A DNA stretch of 6,857 bases from Oscillospiraceae bacterium (GCA_016290695.1 JAEEUX010000139.1:1-6857); one strand, 5' to 3'. Numbered from the stretch's first letter, positions 1-6,311 are shown. Notes: generated from the letters alone by a model not told the origin. Numbers and translations are program-made.

Positions 1-6
1 GATGAT

Positions 7-597
7 ATGGAAAAACTGAAGATTAAAGAGGCGATACTCGTTGAGGGGCGCTATGATAAAAACGCGCTCAGCCAGGTTGTTGACGCGCCGATAATCGAAA
101 CCTCGGGCTTCGGTATATTTTCCGACGCCGAGAAAATGAAGCTGCTTCTCAGAATAGCGCAAAAGAGAGGCATCATCATCTTCACAGACAGCGACGGAGC
201 GGGCTTCCTTATCCGCAATCATATAAAAGGCTGCATCCCTGCCTCAATGCTGAAGCAGGCATACGCGCCGGAGATTTACGGCAAGGAGAAACGCAAGAAA
301 ACCGCATCGAAGGAGGGTAAGCTCGGCGTAGAGGGCATGAAGCCACAGGTGCTGCGCGAGGCGCTTATTCGCGCCGGCGCAACCGTTGAGGGTGAAGAAA
401 GCAGAAATAACGGCCGAGGAATAAACAAGGCTGATATGTACGCCGCGGGGCTCAGCGGGCGCGAGGGCAGCGCGGAGAAGCGTGAAAAGCTTGCCGAAAA
501 ACTCGGTTTCCCGAAAAAACTTTCGGCTGACGCACTCATGCAGGTTCTGAACACACTGTATGAGAAGGACGAAGCTCTGCGTATTATATCAGAGTAG
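7..597 (+). CDS. Toprim/DUF4093 protein, ribonuclease M5-like
   Basis: This is a 196-residue cytoplasmic protein. The N-terminal half is a Toprim fold: the first strand carries the acidic motif VEGRYD (Glu13, Asp17), and the metal-binding FTDSDGAG (Asp61, Asp63) follows. After it come a basic linker (residues about 93-104) and a helical C-terminal part of the DUF4093 type. This architecture matches RNase M5, which matures 5S rRNA precursors in Firmicutes, and the start (KIKEAILVEG) aligns with the usual RNase M5 N-terminus, so the ATG at 7 is probably the true start. Its ribosome binding site would lie outside the window. RNase M5 usually has FTDPD and GVEHA; here these read FTDSD and GVEGM (residues 108-111), so it may be a clostridial paralogue rather than RNase M5 itself. 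For that reason no gene symbol is given. No clear terminator follows it. Confidence 0.82.
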   Translation: MEKLKIKEAILVEGRYDKNALSQVVDAPIIETSGFGIFSDAEKMKLLLRIAQKRGIIIFTDSDGAGFLIRNHIKGCIPASMLKQAYAPEIYGKEKRKKTASKEGKLGVEGMKPQVLREALIRAGATVEGEESRNNGRGINKADMYAAGLSGREGSAEKREKLAEKLGFPKKLSADALMQVLNTLYEKDEALRIISE

Positions 598-626
598 AAA
601 AATGTCTTTAATTGGCTAAATTTATA

Positions 627-655
627 TTTTCTTTTTGAGTATAAAATGCTATAAT
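627..655 (+). promoter_or_regulatory. Probable nrdR promoter with extended -10
   Basis: A perfect TATAAT lies at 650-655, preceded by TG plus one base (647-649), which makes an extended -10 element. The -35 position at 17-bp spacing (627-632, TTTTCT) matches the consensus poorly, as is common for extended -10 promoters. The region is strongly AT-rich and is the only convincing sigma-A-type site between the upstream gene and nrdR. The predicted transcript start, near 662, leaves a leader of about 80 nt. Confidence 0.6.
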
Positions 656-671
656 ATACAATATAGAGTGT
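656..671 (+). promoter_or_regulatory. Candidate NrdR box (autoregulatory operator)
   Basis: The 16-mer ATACAATATAGAGTGT directly follows the -10 and covers the predicted transcription start. It agrees at 14 of 16 positions with the NrdR box consensus as I remember it, ACACWATATATWGTGT. NrdR boxes usually occur as pairs about three helical turns apart. I see no good second copy 31 bp up- or downstream, so the site is a candidate only. Its position would suit repression of nrdR by its own product. Confidence 0.42.
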
Positions 672-742
672 TTTTGCCGATAATCAGACGGTAGAAAATG
701 TATTTTCGCGCCTAATCGTTTATACAATGGAGGTATGTCCGT

Positions 743-1201
743 ATGAGATGCCCGTTTTGCAGTTACAGCGAAAGTAAGGTTATTGATTCCCGCCCGGCGG
801 AAGAAGGGGCGACTATTCGCCGCCGCAGAGAATGCCTCTCCTGTTCTAAACGGTTTACGACCTATGAGGTCATGGAACGGCTTCCTCTCCTCATTATTAA
901 AAAGGACGGCAGCCGCCAGATTTTTCAGAAGGAAAAGCTTCTCAACGGCATGGTTCGCGCCTGCGAAAAACGCCCTGTTCAGATGATTAAGCTCGAAAGA
1001 ATTGCCGACGATATAGAACAGGAAATCCAAAGCTCTCTTGAACGAGAAATACCCAGTAAAAAAGTGGGCGAGATGGTGATGGATAGATTAAAGGACATCG
1101 ACGAGGTTGCATACGTCCGTTTCGCTTCCGTTTATCGCCAGTTTAAGGATATAAACACTTTCATGGACGAGCTGAATAAGCTCCTTAAAGAAAAACTTTA
1201 A
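743..1201 (+). CDS. nrdR: Transcriptional repressor NrdR
   Basis: The product is a 152-residue protein of normal family length. It is the Zn-ribbon/ATP-cone repressor of ribonucleotide reductase genes, which senses dATP/ATP and binds NrdR boxes. The zinc ribbon has its four cysteines at 3, 6, 31 and 34 (CPFC and CLSC), followed by the basic RRRREC and the KRFTTYE signature. The ATP-cone covers about residues 49-139 ([14 protein letters not shown] onward). The start is set by GGAGGT at 729-734, eight bases before ATG743. Promoter and operator candidates lie upstream, so it is probably monocistronic. No nrd reductase gene is present in the window, so its targets are elsewhere. Its stop codon overlaps that of the convergent DUF421 gene. 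Confidence 0.97.
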   Translation: MRCPFCSYSESKVIDSRPAEEGATIRRRRECLSCSKRFTTYEVMERLPLLIIKKDGSRQIFQKEKLLNGMVRACEKRPVQMIKLERIADDIEQEIQSSLEREIPSKKVGEMVMDRLKDIDEVAYVRFASVYRQFKDINTFMDELNKLLKEKL

Positions 1202-1202
1202 G
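1184..1202. terminator. Small dyad over the convergent stop codons (possible weak bidirectional terminator)
   Basis: CTTAAAG (1184-1190) and CTTTAAG (1196-1202) form a perfect 7-bp inverted repeat around an AAAAA loop, and the dyad contains both stop codons. On the + strand it is followed by AATTTTCTTC, a loose T tract. The stem is AT-rich, so termination would be weak at best. No stronger terminator lies between the two genes. Confidence 0.3.
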
Positions 1203-1878
1203 AATTTTCTTCATTCGGCAGGAAATAAACGTTTCCAGCGTCGTCCACGCTCATACAGTATACGTCTTCCGGCGTATTCGCGCCTCGGCGCTTTATTTCG
1301 CGAAGGAGCCATACGCGCGTTTTTCCGCATATGCTCAGATTGTTGTCAATTATCCTGCCCCTGCTGATTACTATATGCGGCAGACCCTTATCCTCGGCGT
1401 TTATGCCCATGTCATTGAGCGTCGTCGGCTGGGCGGAGGCGTAAGGCAGGAAGTTTATTTCTCCGTCCGTTTCGAGGATGGCGTAGCGTATTTTGCTTAT
1501 GTCCGTTATCCCACCGGAGCGCATTGCTTCAGAGAGTTCGTCGAGCGATACGCGGTTTGATCTCATCGCCCTCTGGTCGATTTTTCCGTCTTTGATGATT
1601 ATGCTCGGCGTCCCGAAAATAAGCTGACGCAGCTTCACGCTGTGGAAGGTCACAACGGATATTATATATTCTATTACGAGAAGAGTTATCACGGGAACAA
1701 GCCCTTTTATGATGGAAATGTTTTGGTTTATCATCGGTTGCGTCGCAAGGTCCGATATGAGTACGGCTACAATCAGCTCAGACAGTTCAAGCTCGCCAAG
1801 CTGCCTTTTACCCATGAGCCTCAGCGCGCAGATTAAAAAGGCATAAACGAAAGCGGTTCGGAAAATCAGAATTAGCAT
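1198..1878 (-). CDS. DUF421 family membrane protein (YetF/YcaP-like)
   Basis: The product is a 226-residue inner-membrane protein. Three N-terminal hydrophobic segments are visible (residues about 2-20, 33-50 and 57-78). They enclose the conserved block [18 protein letters not shown] and the [10 protein letters not shown] motif. A soluble DUF421 domain follows, with [13 protein letters not shown] (88-100), the N-R-V-S-L-DEL helix (108-115) and [16 protein letters not shown] (124-139). The function of the family is not firmly known; some members in spore-formers are linked to sporulation or germination, and nothing here supports a specific role. The ATG at 1878 is preceded on the minus strand by AAAGGA, with very short spacing. 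The gene is convergent with nrdR and divergent from dapL. Confidence 0.92.
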   Translation of the reverse strand: MLILIFRTAFVYAFLICALRLMGKRQLGELELSELIVAVLISDLATQPMINQNISIIKGLVPVITLLVIEYIISVVTFHSVKLRQLIFGTPSIIIKDGKIDQRAMRSNRVSLDELSEAMRSGGITDISKIRYAILETDGEINFLPYASAQPTTLNDMGINAEDKGLPHIVISRGRIIDNNLSICGKTRVWLLREIKRRGANTPEDVYCMSVDDAGNVYFLPNEENS

Positions 1879-1896
1879 ATTCCTTTACCATCCCAT

Positions 1897-1902
1897 ATTA
1901 TA
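1897..1902 (-). promoter_or_regulatory. Candidate -10 for the DUF421 gene
   Basis: On the minus strand TATAAT lies 18 bases upstream of the ATG at 1878. The bases at -35 distance (around 1920-1925, AAACAG on the minus strand) do not match consensus well. The leader would be very short, and support is limited to the perfect hexamer and its position. Confidence 0.3.
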
Positions 1903-1975
1903 GTTTAGCTTATTCTTTGCTGTTTTCAGCTTTTTATTTATGAGGCAGCACCGAATAATTCACAGCACATCATAT

Positions 1976-1995
1976 ACACCGAAATCATGCGGTGT
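1976..1995. promoter_or_regulatory. Dyad symmetry upstream of dapL
   Basis: ACACCG (1976-1981) and CGGTGT (1990-1995) form a perfect 6-bp inverted repeat around 8 bases, 39 bp before the dapL start. It could be an operator or a small leader hairpin. I recognise no regulator for it and find no convincing -35/-10 pair around it, so the dapL promoter stays undefined within 1903-2020. Confidence 0.25.
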
Positions 1996-2033
1996 TGCCA
2001 TATAAGAAATGAAGCCATATAAGGAGAAAAGAA

Positions 2034-3242
2034 ATGTTAAAGATCAACGATAATTTCCAGAAGCTTCCCGGCAGCTATCTTTTCACGGAGATAGCACGCC
2101 GCGTTGCAAAATATAGCGCCGAAAACCCCGATAAGAAGCTCATTAAGCTCGGTATTGGCGACGTTACGCGTCCCCTCGTCCCCGCGGTCATAGAGGCAAT
2201 GCACAAGGCTGTAGATGAAATGGGCAGGGAAGAAACCTTCCGCGGCTACGGCCCCGATAACGGCTATGATTTCCTGCTGGACGCAATTCGCGACGATTAT
2301 AAGGAGCGCGGCGTATGCCTTGAACGCGACGAAATTTTCGTTTCCGACGGCGCTAAGAGCGACTGCGGCAACATCGGCGATATCTTCGCGAAGGAGAACC
2401 TCGTCGCCGTGTGTGACCCGGTTTATCCCGTTTATGTAGACTCTAACGCCATGGCGGGAAGACTCGGCGATTATGTGGACGGCAAGTGGAACAATATCGT
2501 TTATATGCCCTGCACGATGGAAAACGGCTTCGAGCCCGCGCTTCCCGACAGAGTGCCCGACATGATTTATCTCTGCTACCCCAATAACCCGACGGGCATG
2601 GTCGCAACGAAGGAAACCCTCAAGAAGTGGGTCGATTACGCAAATGAGCATGGCTCTGTTATTCTTTACGATTCCGCTTACGAGGCCTTTATTACCGAGC
2701 CGGATATCCCTCATTCGATATTTGAAATCGAGGGCGCAAAGAACTGCGCTCTTGAGTTCCGCAGCTTCTCCAAGACTGCCGGCTTCACGGGTACTCGCTG
2801 CGCTTATACCGTTATTCCCAAGGAGCTTGAGCGCGGCGGTGTTTCCGTAAATAAGCTCTGGGCACGCAGACAGGGAACCAAGTTCAACGGCGTGTCCTAT
2901 ATAGTCCAGCGCGGCGCGGAGGCAGTTTTTACCGCCGAGGGCCGTAAGCAGACGCAGGAGACTATCGCATTTTACCATAAAAATGCCGAGGTAATCCGCG
3001 AAGGCCTTAAAAGCGCGGGCCTTACCGTTTTCGGCGGCGTGAACGCACCTTACATTTGGGCAAAGACTCCGAACGGAATCGGTTCCTGGGAATTCTTCGA
3101 TAAGCTTCTCAGAGAAGCAAACGTCGTCACTACTCCCGGCGAGGGCTTTGGCCCGAGCGGTGAGGGCTACATCCGCCTTACTGCGTTCGGCGGCGCAGAA
3201 GCCACGTGCGAGGCTGTTAAGCGTGTAGCCTCCGTCCTTTAA
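2034..3242 (+). CDS. dapL: LL-diaminopimelate aminotransferase
   Basis: This 402-residue PLP-dependent class I/II aminotransferase converts tetrahydrodipicolinate to LL-diaminopimelate in one step with glutamate as donor. It thereby bypasses the succinyl or acetyl branches of lysine and peptidoglycan synthesis. Diagnostic features are the N-terminal [28 protein letters not shown] (41-49), the fold-type I cofactor segment [10 protein letters not shown] (104-113), YPNNPTGM (182-189), the Asp-Ser-Ala-Tyr segment at 213-216, and the Schiff-base lysine Lys247 in [13 protein letters not shown] substrate-carboxylate arginine follows near 381 (YIRLTAFG). The length matches the family. The start is supported by AAGGAG at 2021-2026, seven bases before the ATG. 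It is the first gene of a tight operon; glmS begins 19 bases after its stop. Confidence 0.97.
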   Translation: MLKINDNFQKLPGSYLFTEIARRVAKYSAENPDKKLIKLGIGDVTRPLVPAVIEAMHKAVDEMGREETFRGYGPDNGYDFLLDAIRDDYKERGVCLERDEIFVSDGAKSDCGNIGDIFAKENLVAVCDPVYPVYVDSNAMAGRLGDYVDGKWNNIVYMPCTMENGFEPALPDRVPDMIYLCYPNNPTGMVATKETLKKWVDYANEHGSVILYDSAYEAFITEPDIPHSIFEIEGAKNCALEFRSFSKTAGFTGTRCAYTVIPKELERGGVSVNKLWARRQGTKFNGVSYIVQRGAEAVFTAEGRKQTQETIAFYHKNAEVIREGLKSAGLTVFGGVNAPYIWAKTPNGIGSWEFFDKLLREANVVTTPGEGFGPSGEGYIRLTAFGGAEATCEAVKRVASVL

Positions 3243-3261
3243 GCTTCGGGAGGATTTTGAA

Positions 3262-5091
3262 ATGTGCGGTATTGTTGGTTATATTGGCCGCGAGGAAGCG
3301 GCACCTATTCTGCTTTACGGGCTTGAACGGCTCGAATACCGCGGATATGACTCCGCGGGTATCGCCGTTTATGATAAGGGAAAGCTTAACGTGGCTAAGG
3401 CCGTCGGCAAACTTAAAAACCTCTGCGAGCTAACGGATAACGGCGCAAAAGTATCGGGCTGCATAGGAATCGGTCACACGAGATGGGCTACGCATGGTCA
3501 GCCATCTACGGATAATTCACATCCTCATCTCAGCGGCTCCGGGAAAATTGCGATAGTACATAACGGTATTGTCGAAAACTATATGAAAATTCGTGAAATG
3601 CTTCTTTCCGAGGGCTTTACATTCAAGTCCGAAACGGATACCGAGGTCGCCGTTCAGCTTATTGAATATTATTATAAGGGCAATCTCCTCGAAGCCGTTT
3701 CCAAGGCGGTGGATAAAATAGAGGGCTCCTACGCTTTCGGTGTTATAAGCTCCGACCATCCCGACGAGCTTATTGCCGTCCGCAAGGAAAGTCCGCTCAT
3801 TGTCGCTTACGGTGAAACGGGCAACTTCATCGCCTCGGATATTACCGCCGTCCTCAAATACACGAGAAACGTGGCGTATCTTGAGGATGGGGATATCGCC
3901 GTGGTCAAGAAGGACGGCGTAAAGTTCTATAACTCCTATCTCAAGGAAATACAGCGCGAAAAAGCGTATATCGACTGGGACGTTGAGGACGCTCAGCGCG
4001 AGGGCTATCAGCATTTCATGCTCAAGGAAATCTACGAACAGCCCAAGGTCGTGAAGAACACGCTTTCCGCCCATATCAAAGACGGCAGGATAGACCTTTC
4101 CGATACGCTCCTTACGCCGGAATACTGCCGCGAGATTAAGCGTATAAGCATCATCGGCTGCGGCTCTGCCTACCATGTCGGCGTGGTGGGGAAGTACCTC
4201 CTCGAAAAATACACAAGGATTCCCACAGAGGCCGTCCTTGCCTCGGAGTTCAGATATACTGACCCGATAATCGACAATCATACGCTTGTCATAGTTATAA
4301 GCCAGTCAGGAGAAACGGCGGATACCCGCGCTGCGCTCAGGGAGGCAAAGAGCCTCGGCGCGCGAACGCTCGCGATAGTAAACGTCGTAGGAAGTTCCAT
4401 AGCGAAGGAGGCCGACAGCGTCATCTATACCCTCGCCGGCCCGGAGATAGCCGTCGCTACGACGAAGGCGTACAGCGCGCAGCTGGCGGTAATGTATCTT
4501 ATCACAACGGCGCTGTCCTCCACACGCGGGCTCATCAGCGCCGCTGAGTATGACGAGGTCCTTGCGGAAATGCTGCGCATTCCGGGAAAGATAGAGACGG
4601 TCCTCTCCGACAGAGAGCAGCTCCAGCATTTGGCGTCGATGTATTTCAATAATTCGTCCATTTTCTTCATAGGCAGAAACCTCGATTACGCTATTTCCCT
4701 TGAAGGCTCGCTCAAGCTCAAGGAAATATCCTACATCCATTCCGAGGCTTATGCCGGCGGAGAACTGAAGCACGGCACCATTTCCCTCATCGAGCCGGAA
4801 ACGCTCGTCGTTGCCGTGGCAACCTGCGAAAAGCTTTTCGATAAGATAATAAGCAACGTCAAGGAGGTCAAGGCGCGCGAGGCCAACGTCCTTTGCATAA
4901 CGCAGAACAAGAGCTTTAATGCAGCCTCCGCTGTTACGGATAACGTATTTACAATCCCCAATACTCACGAAATGCTCACACCCTCACTCGCTGCGATACC
5001 GCTTCAGCTTTTCGCCTACTATGTGGCGCTTGACCGTGGCTGCGACATTGATAAACCGCGCAACCTCGCCAAGTCCGTAACCGTAGAATAA
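3262..5091 (+). CDS. glmS: Glutamine-fructose-6-phosphate aminotransferase (isomerizing)
   Basis: The 609-residue product makes glucosamine-6-phosphate from fructose-6-phosphate and glutamine, the first committed step to UDP-GlcNAc and peptidoglycan. The N-terminal glutaminase domain (about 2-225) has catalytic Cys2 after Met removal (MCGIVGYIG), the RGYDSAGIA motif, HTRWATHG (72-79), the oxyanion Asn-Gly at 101-102 and TDTE (125-128). Two SIS domains follow. The first holds IGCGSAY (298-304), SQSGET (347-352) and TTKAYSAQ (400-407). The second holds GRNLDY (471-476), EGSLKLKEISYIHSEAY (481-497) and ELKHG (501-505). The C-terminus ends in the typical PRNLAKSVTVE. GGGAGGA at 3248-3254 sets the start. 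There is only a 19-bp gap to dapL, so the glmS ribozyme found upstream of glmS in many Firmicutes cannot fit here. Expression probably follows the dapL promoter. Confidence 0.98.
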   Translation: MCGIVGYIGREEAAPILLYGLERLEYRGYDSAGIAVYDKGKLNVAKAVGKLKNLCELTDNGAKVSGCIGIGHTRWATHGQPSTDNSHPHLSGSGKIAIVHNGIVENYMKIREMLLSEGFTFKSETDTEVAVQLIEYYYKGNLLEAVSKAVDKIEGSYAFGVISSDHPDELIAVRKESPLIVAYGETGNFIASDITAVLKYTRNVAYLEDGDIAVVKKDGVKFYNSYLKEIQREKAYIDWDVEDAQREGYQHFMLKEIYEQPKVVKNTLSAHIKDGRIDLSDTLLTPEYCREIKRISIIGCGSAYHVGVVGKYLLEKYTRIPTEAVLASEFRYTDPIIDNHTLVIVISQSGETADTRAALREAKSLGARTLAIVNVVGSSIAKEADSVIYTLAGPEIAVATTKAYSAQLAVMYLITTALSSTRGLISAAEYDEVLAEMLRIPGKIETVLSDREQLQHLASMYFNNSSIFFIGRNLDYAISLEGSLKLKEISYIHSEAYAGGELKHGTISLIEPETLVVAVATCEKLFDKIISNVKEVKAREANVLCITQNKSFNAASAVTDNVFTIPNTHEMLTPSLAAIPLQLFAYYVALDRGCDIDKPRNLAKSVTVE

Positions 5092-6311
5092 TGAACAGTT
5101 TTTTCAAGCATACCAAAACAGCCGTTTTCGCGACGGCTGTTTTGGACTGTAAAGAAAAATTAAAATCTGTTTTTGACGGGGCTTCGCCTCGGCAAAAACA
5201 CCTGCCTCTCGCGCCGACCAAGGAGGCGGGAGCCGAAGAGCGGAGCCGACGCGATAAGCGCGAGTTCTCAAATGAGAGCCCAGCGAAGCGGGTCTCATTT
5301 GAAGCGTGTCGACTTAGTCGACACGCAAAAACAGCCGTTTTCATGACGGCTGTTTTGATGGTTTTGGTTTTCTCCGGCTGCGGGAAAAGCACTTCGGCTG
5401 AGGTCTCCAAGTCCGCCGTGAAGATGGATACCGTTGTTACGATAACTATATACTCCGGTGGGGGCGCGGAGGATATTGATGCGGCATTTGCGGAAATCGA
5501 CCGTATTTCCGCGCTCGTGGATGTGAACACACCCGGCAGCGAGACCGAACGCCTTTCCCAGCTCGCGGGGAAGGAATGGCTTGAAGTATCCGATGAAACG
5601 GCTGAGCTTCTCGCTCTGGCAAAAAAGTATTATGAGCTTTCGGGCGGGTTGTTCGACGTTACCGCCCAGCCCCTTGTAAAGCTCTGGAACATTAACGACG
5701 GCGGATATTATCCAAGTGACGAGGAGCGGCGGGCCGCCGTGTCTCTCGTCGGCGGGGACGGGCTTATGCTCGACGGCAACCGCGCCTTCCTTGCGAGGGA
5801 AGGCATGAGTGTTACTCTCGGCGCGATAGCGAAGGGTTATATCGCCGACAAGGTGAAGGAAACTCTCATAGAGCGAGGAGTGACGAGCGCGGTGGTTAAT
5901 CTTGGCGGAAACGTGCTCATTATCGGCGCGAAGCCGGACGGCTCGCCCTTCCGCGTCGGGATACAGAACCCGCTTGGACAGTCCGGCAACGTGATACGTT
6001 ATATAGACGCCGCTGATGAGGCGCTCGTTTCCTCAGGCGTGTATGAGCGCTATTTTATGCATGAAGGTAAAAGATACCATCATATCCTCGACCCGTTTAC
6101 CGGAATGCCCGCAGAAACAGGCGTTTCCGGCGTAACGATTATCGGCAAAAGCTCCGCGGACGCAGACGCGCTTTCCACCGTTTGCCTGCTCATGGGGCAG
6201 GAGAAGGGCCTTGAACTGATAGAGTCCCTGCCTGGAGTGGAAGCGGTCTTTGTTTCAGATGACGGAACGGTTACAGCCTCCGGAGGCGCGAAAGACAGAA
6301 TATACAGATAA
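5091..6311 (+). CDS. apbE: FAD:protein FMN transferase (ApbE), lipoprotein with an interrupted signal peptide
   Basis: The product transfers FMN from FAD to threonine/serine of extracytoplasmic proteins such as Rnf/Nqr subunits or FMN-binding domains. ApbE motifs are SGGLFDVT (184-191), LGAIAKGY (243-250), NLGGN (270-274), SSGVYERYF (314-322), HHILDPFTG (330-338) and the metal-binding SADADALST (355-363). The lipobox is F-S-G-Cys97. ATG5091 overlaps the last base of the glmS TAA, so initiation is probably by coupling; no clear ribosome binding site is seen. The 406 residues exceed the usual length because a 71-codon insertion (about residues 9-79) splits the signal peptide. Without it the protein would have 335 residues and its lipid cysteine at 26. 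Residues 20-79 are hydrophilic and charged, with no recognisable domain. An alternative start is ATG5343 (Met85), which lacks a ribosome binding site and a basic n-region. Whether the present protein is still exported is uncertain. Confidence 0.93.
   Translation: MNSFFKHTKTAVFATAVLDCKEKLKSVFDGASPRQKHLPLAPTKEAGAEERSRRDKREFSNESPAKRVSFEACRLSRHAKTAVFMTAVLMVLVFSGCGKSTSAEVSKSAVKMDTVVTITIYSGGGAEDIDAAFAEIDRISALVDVNTPGSETERLSQLAGKEWLEVSDETAELLALAKKYYELSGGLFDVTAQPLVKLWNINDGGYYPSDEERRAAVSLVGGDGLMLDGNRAFLAREGMSVTLGAIAKGYIADKVKETLIERGVTSAVVNLGGNVLIIGAKPDGSPFRVGIQNPLGQSGNVIRYIDAADEALVSSGVYERYFMHEGKRYHHILDPFTGMPAETGVSGVTIIGKSSADADALSTVCLLMGQEKGLELIESLPGVEAVFVSDDGTVTASGGAKDRIYR
5115..5144 (+). repeat. Direct repeat copy 1 (palindromic)
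   Basis: This 30-nt sequence recurs at 5328-5357 with 28 of 30 bases identical; the two differences are the central bases (GC here, AT in copy 2). It is a hairpin in itself: with two flanking bases, 5113-5125 pairs perfectly with 5133-5145 (13 bp) around a 7-nt loop. It begins 24 bases after the apbE start codon and encodes KTAVFATAVL. The A-rich 5' arm and T-rich 3' arm resemble a bidirectional intrinsic terminator, although the T run is only four bases. Confidence 0.85.
5168..5200. repeat. Hairpin inside the apbE insertion
   Basis: TGTTTTTG (5168-5175) pairs with CAAAAACA (5193-5200). After one A/G mismatch (5176/5192), CGGGGC (5177-5182) pairs with GCCTCG (5186-5191), including one G-T wobble, around a TTC loop. 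This gives a 15-position stem. Confidence 0.75.
5201..5264. repeat. Alternative inverted repeats inside the apbE insertion
   Basis: Two mutually exclusive pairings are visible. CTCGCGC (5208-5214) matches GCGCGAG (5258-5264) perfectly and would enclose 43 bases. CCTGCCTC (5201-5208) pairs with GAGGCGGG (5223-5230) with one wobble. The block is GC-rich and also carries a short direct repeat, GGAGCC, at 5229-5234 and 5242-5247. Confidence 0.5.
5268..5302. repeat. Long hairpin inside the apbE insertion
   Basis: TCAAATGAGA (5268-5277) pairs perfectly with TCTCATTTGA (5293-5302). Inside, CCC (5279-5281) pairs with GGG (5290-5292) and GC (5283-5284) with GC (5288-5289), with single-base bulges at 5278 and 5282 and a GAA loop. 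This is the longest stem in the element, at 15 pairs. Confidence 0.78.
5304..5326. repeat. Perfect 10-bp hairpin inside the apbE insertion
   Basis: GCGTGTCGAC (5304-5313) and GTCGACACGC (5317-5326) form a perfect inverted repeat with a TTA loop. It contains two GTCGAC hexamers and ends directly before direct repeat copy 2, so it may mark the inner edge of the element. Confidence 0.85.
5328..5357 (+). repeat. Direct repeat copy 2 (palindromic)
   Basis: This is the second copy of the 30-nt repeat: AAAACAGCCGT (5328-5338) pairs with ACGGCTGTTTT (5346-5356) around TTTCATG. It encodes KTAVFMTAVL, the central hydrophobic part of the ApbE signal peptide, and reads directly into MVLVFSGC. Because this hydrophobic stretch is needed for a complete signal peptide, at least one copy is likely native to apbE. 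Confidence 0.85.

Larger units (their letters stand above)
5115..5327. mobile_element. 213-bp palindromic repeat element inserted in the apbE signal sequence
   Basis: The unit runs from the start of the first to the start of the second copy of a 30-nt direct repeat (5115 to 5328), a distance of 213 bp or exactly 71 codons. It is open in the apbE frame. It contains a series of hairpins (listed separately) covering most of its length and encodes only a hydrophilic, low-similarity peptide. It has no transposase, so it would be non-autonomous (MITE-like, REP-like or another intergenic repeat family). I cannot name the family. The boundaries depend on which direct repeat copy is ancestral and could shift by one repeat length. 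Confidence 0.62.

Noticed and set aside
625..702. A second NrdR box about 31 bp from the candidate box
   Set aside because: Neither the upstream nor the downstream position gives a reasonable match to the consensus.
735..746. Three-codon upstream reading frame (ATG735 to TGA746) overlapping the nrdR start
   Set aside because: The ATG touches the GGAGGT site, so it is too close to be initiated; it is probably chance.
1280..1298. Hairpin GCGC-CTCG-GCGC followed by TTTATTT as an nrdR terminator
   Set aside because: It is only a 4-bp stem inside the DUF421 coding region, about 80 bases past nrdR, and is too weak to call.
2037..4281. Long open frames on the minus strand opposite dapL and glmS (2037-2978 and 3517-4281)
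   Set aside because: They lie opposite strongly conserved enzymes, show no recognisable motif, and are explained by the codon bias of the sense genes.
5113..5145. First repeat hairpin as a dedicated glmS terminator
   Set aside because: The T run is only four bases and is followed by GG, and the hairpin lies within apbE codons. A full terminator would cut off a coupled gene. Partial attenuation remains possible.
5091..5342. The ApbE N-terminal extension as a new protein domain
   Set aside because: It is hydrophilic, has no domain-like pattern, and is fully explained by the duplicated repeat plus hairpin DNA.
5113..5357. CRISPR-like repeat array
   Set aside because: Only two repeat copies exist, 213 bp apart, and the intervening sequence is a set of different hairpins rather than spacers.
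4976..5530. Minus-strand open frame spanning the glmS end, the repeat element and the apbE start
   Set aside because: It is composed of the reverse of known coding sequence and palindromic DNA, with no ribosome binding site or domain seen.
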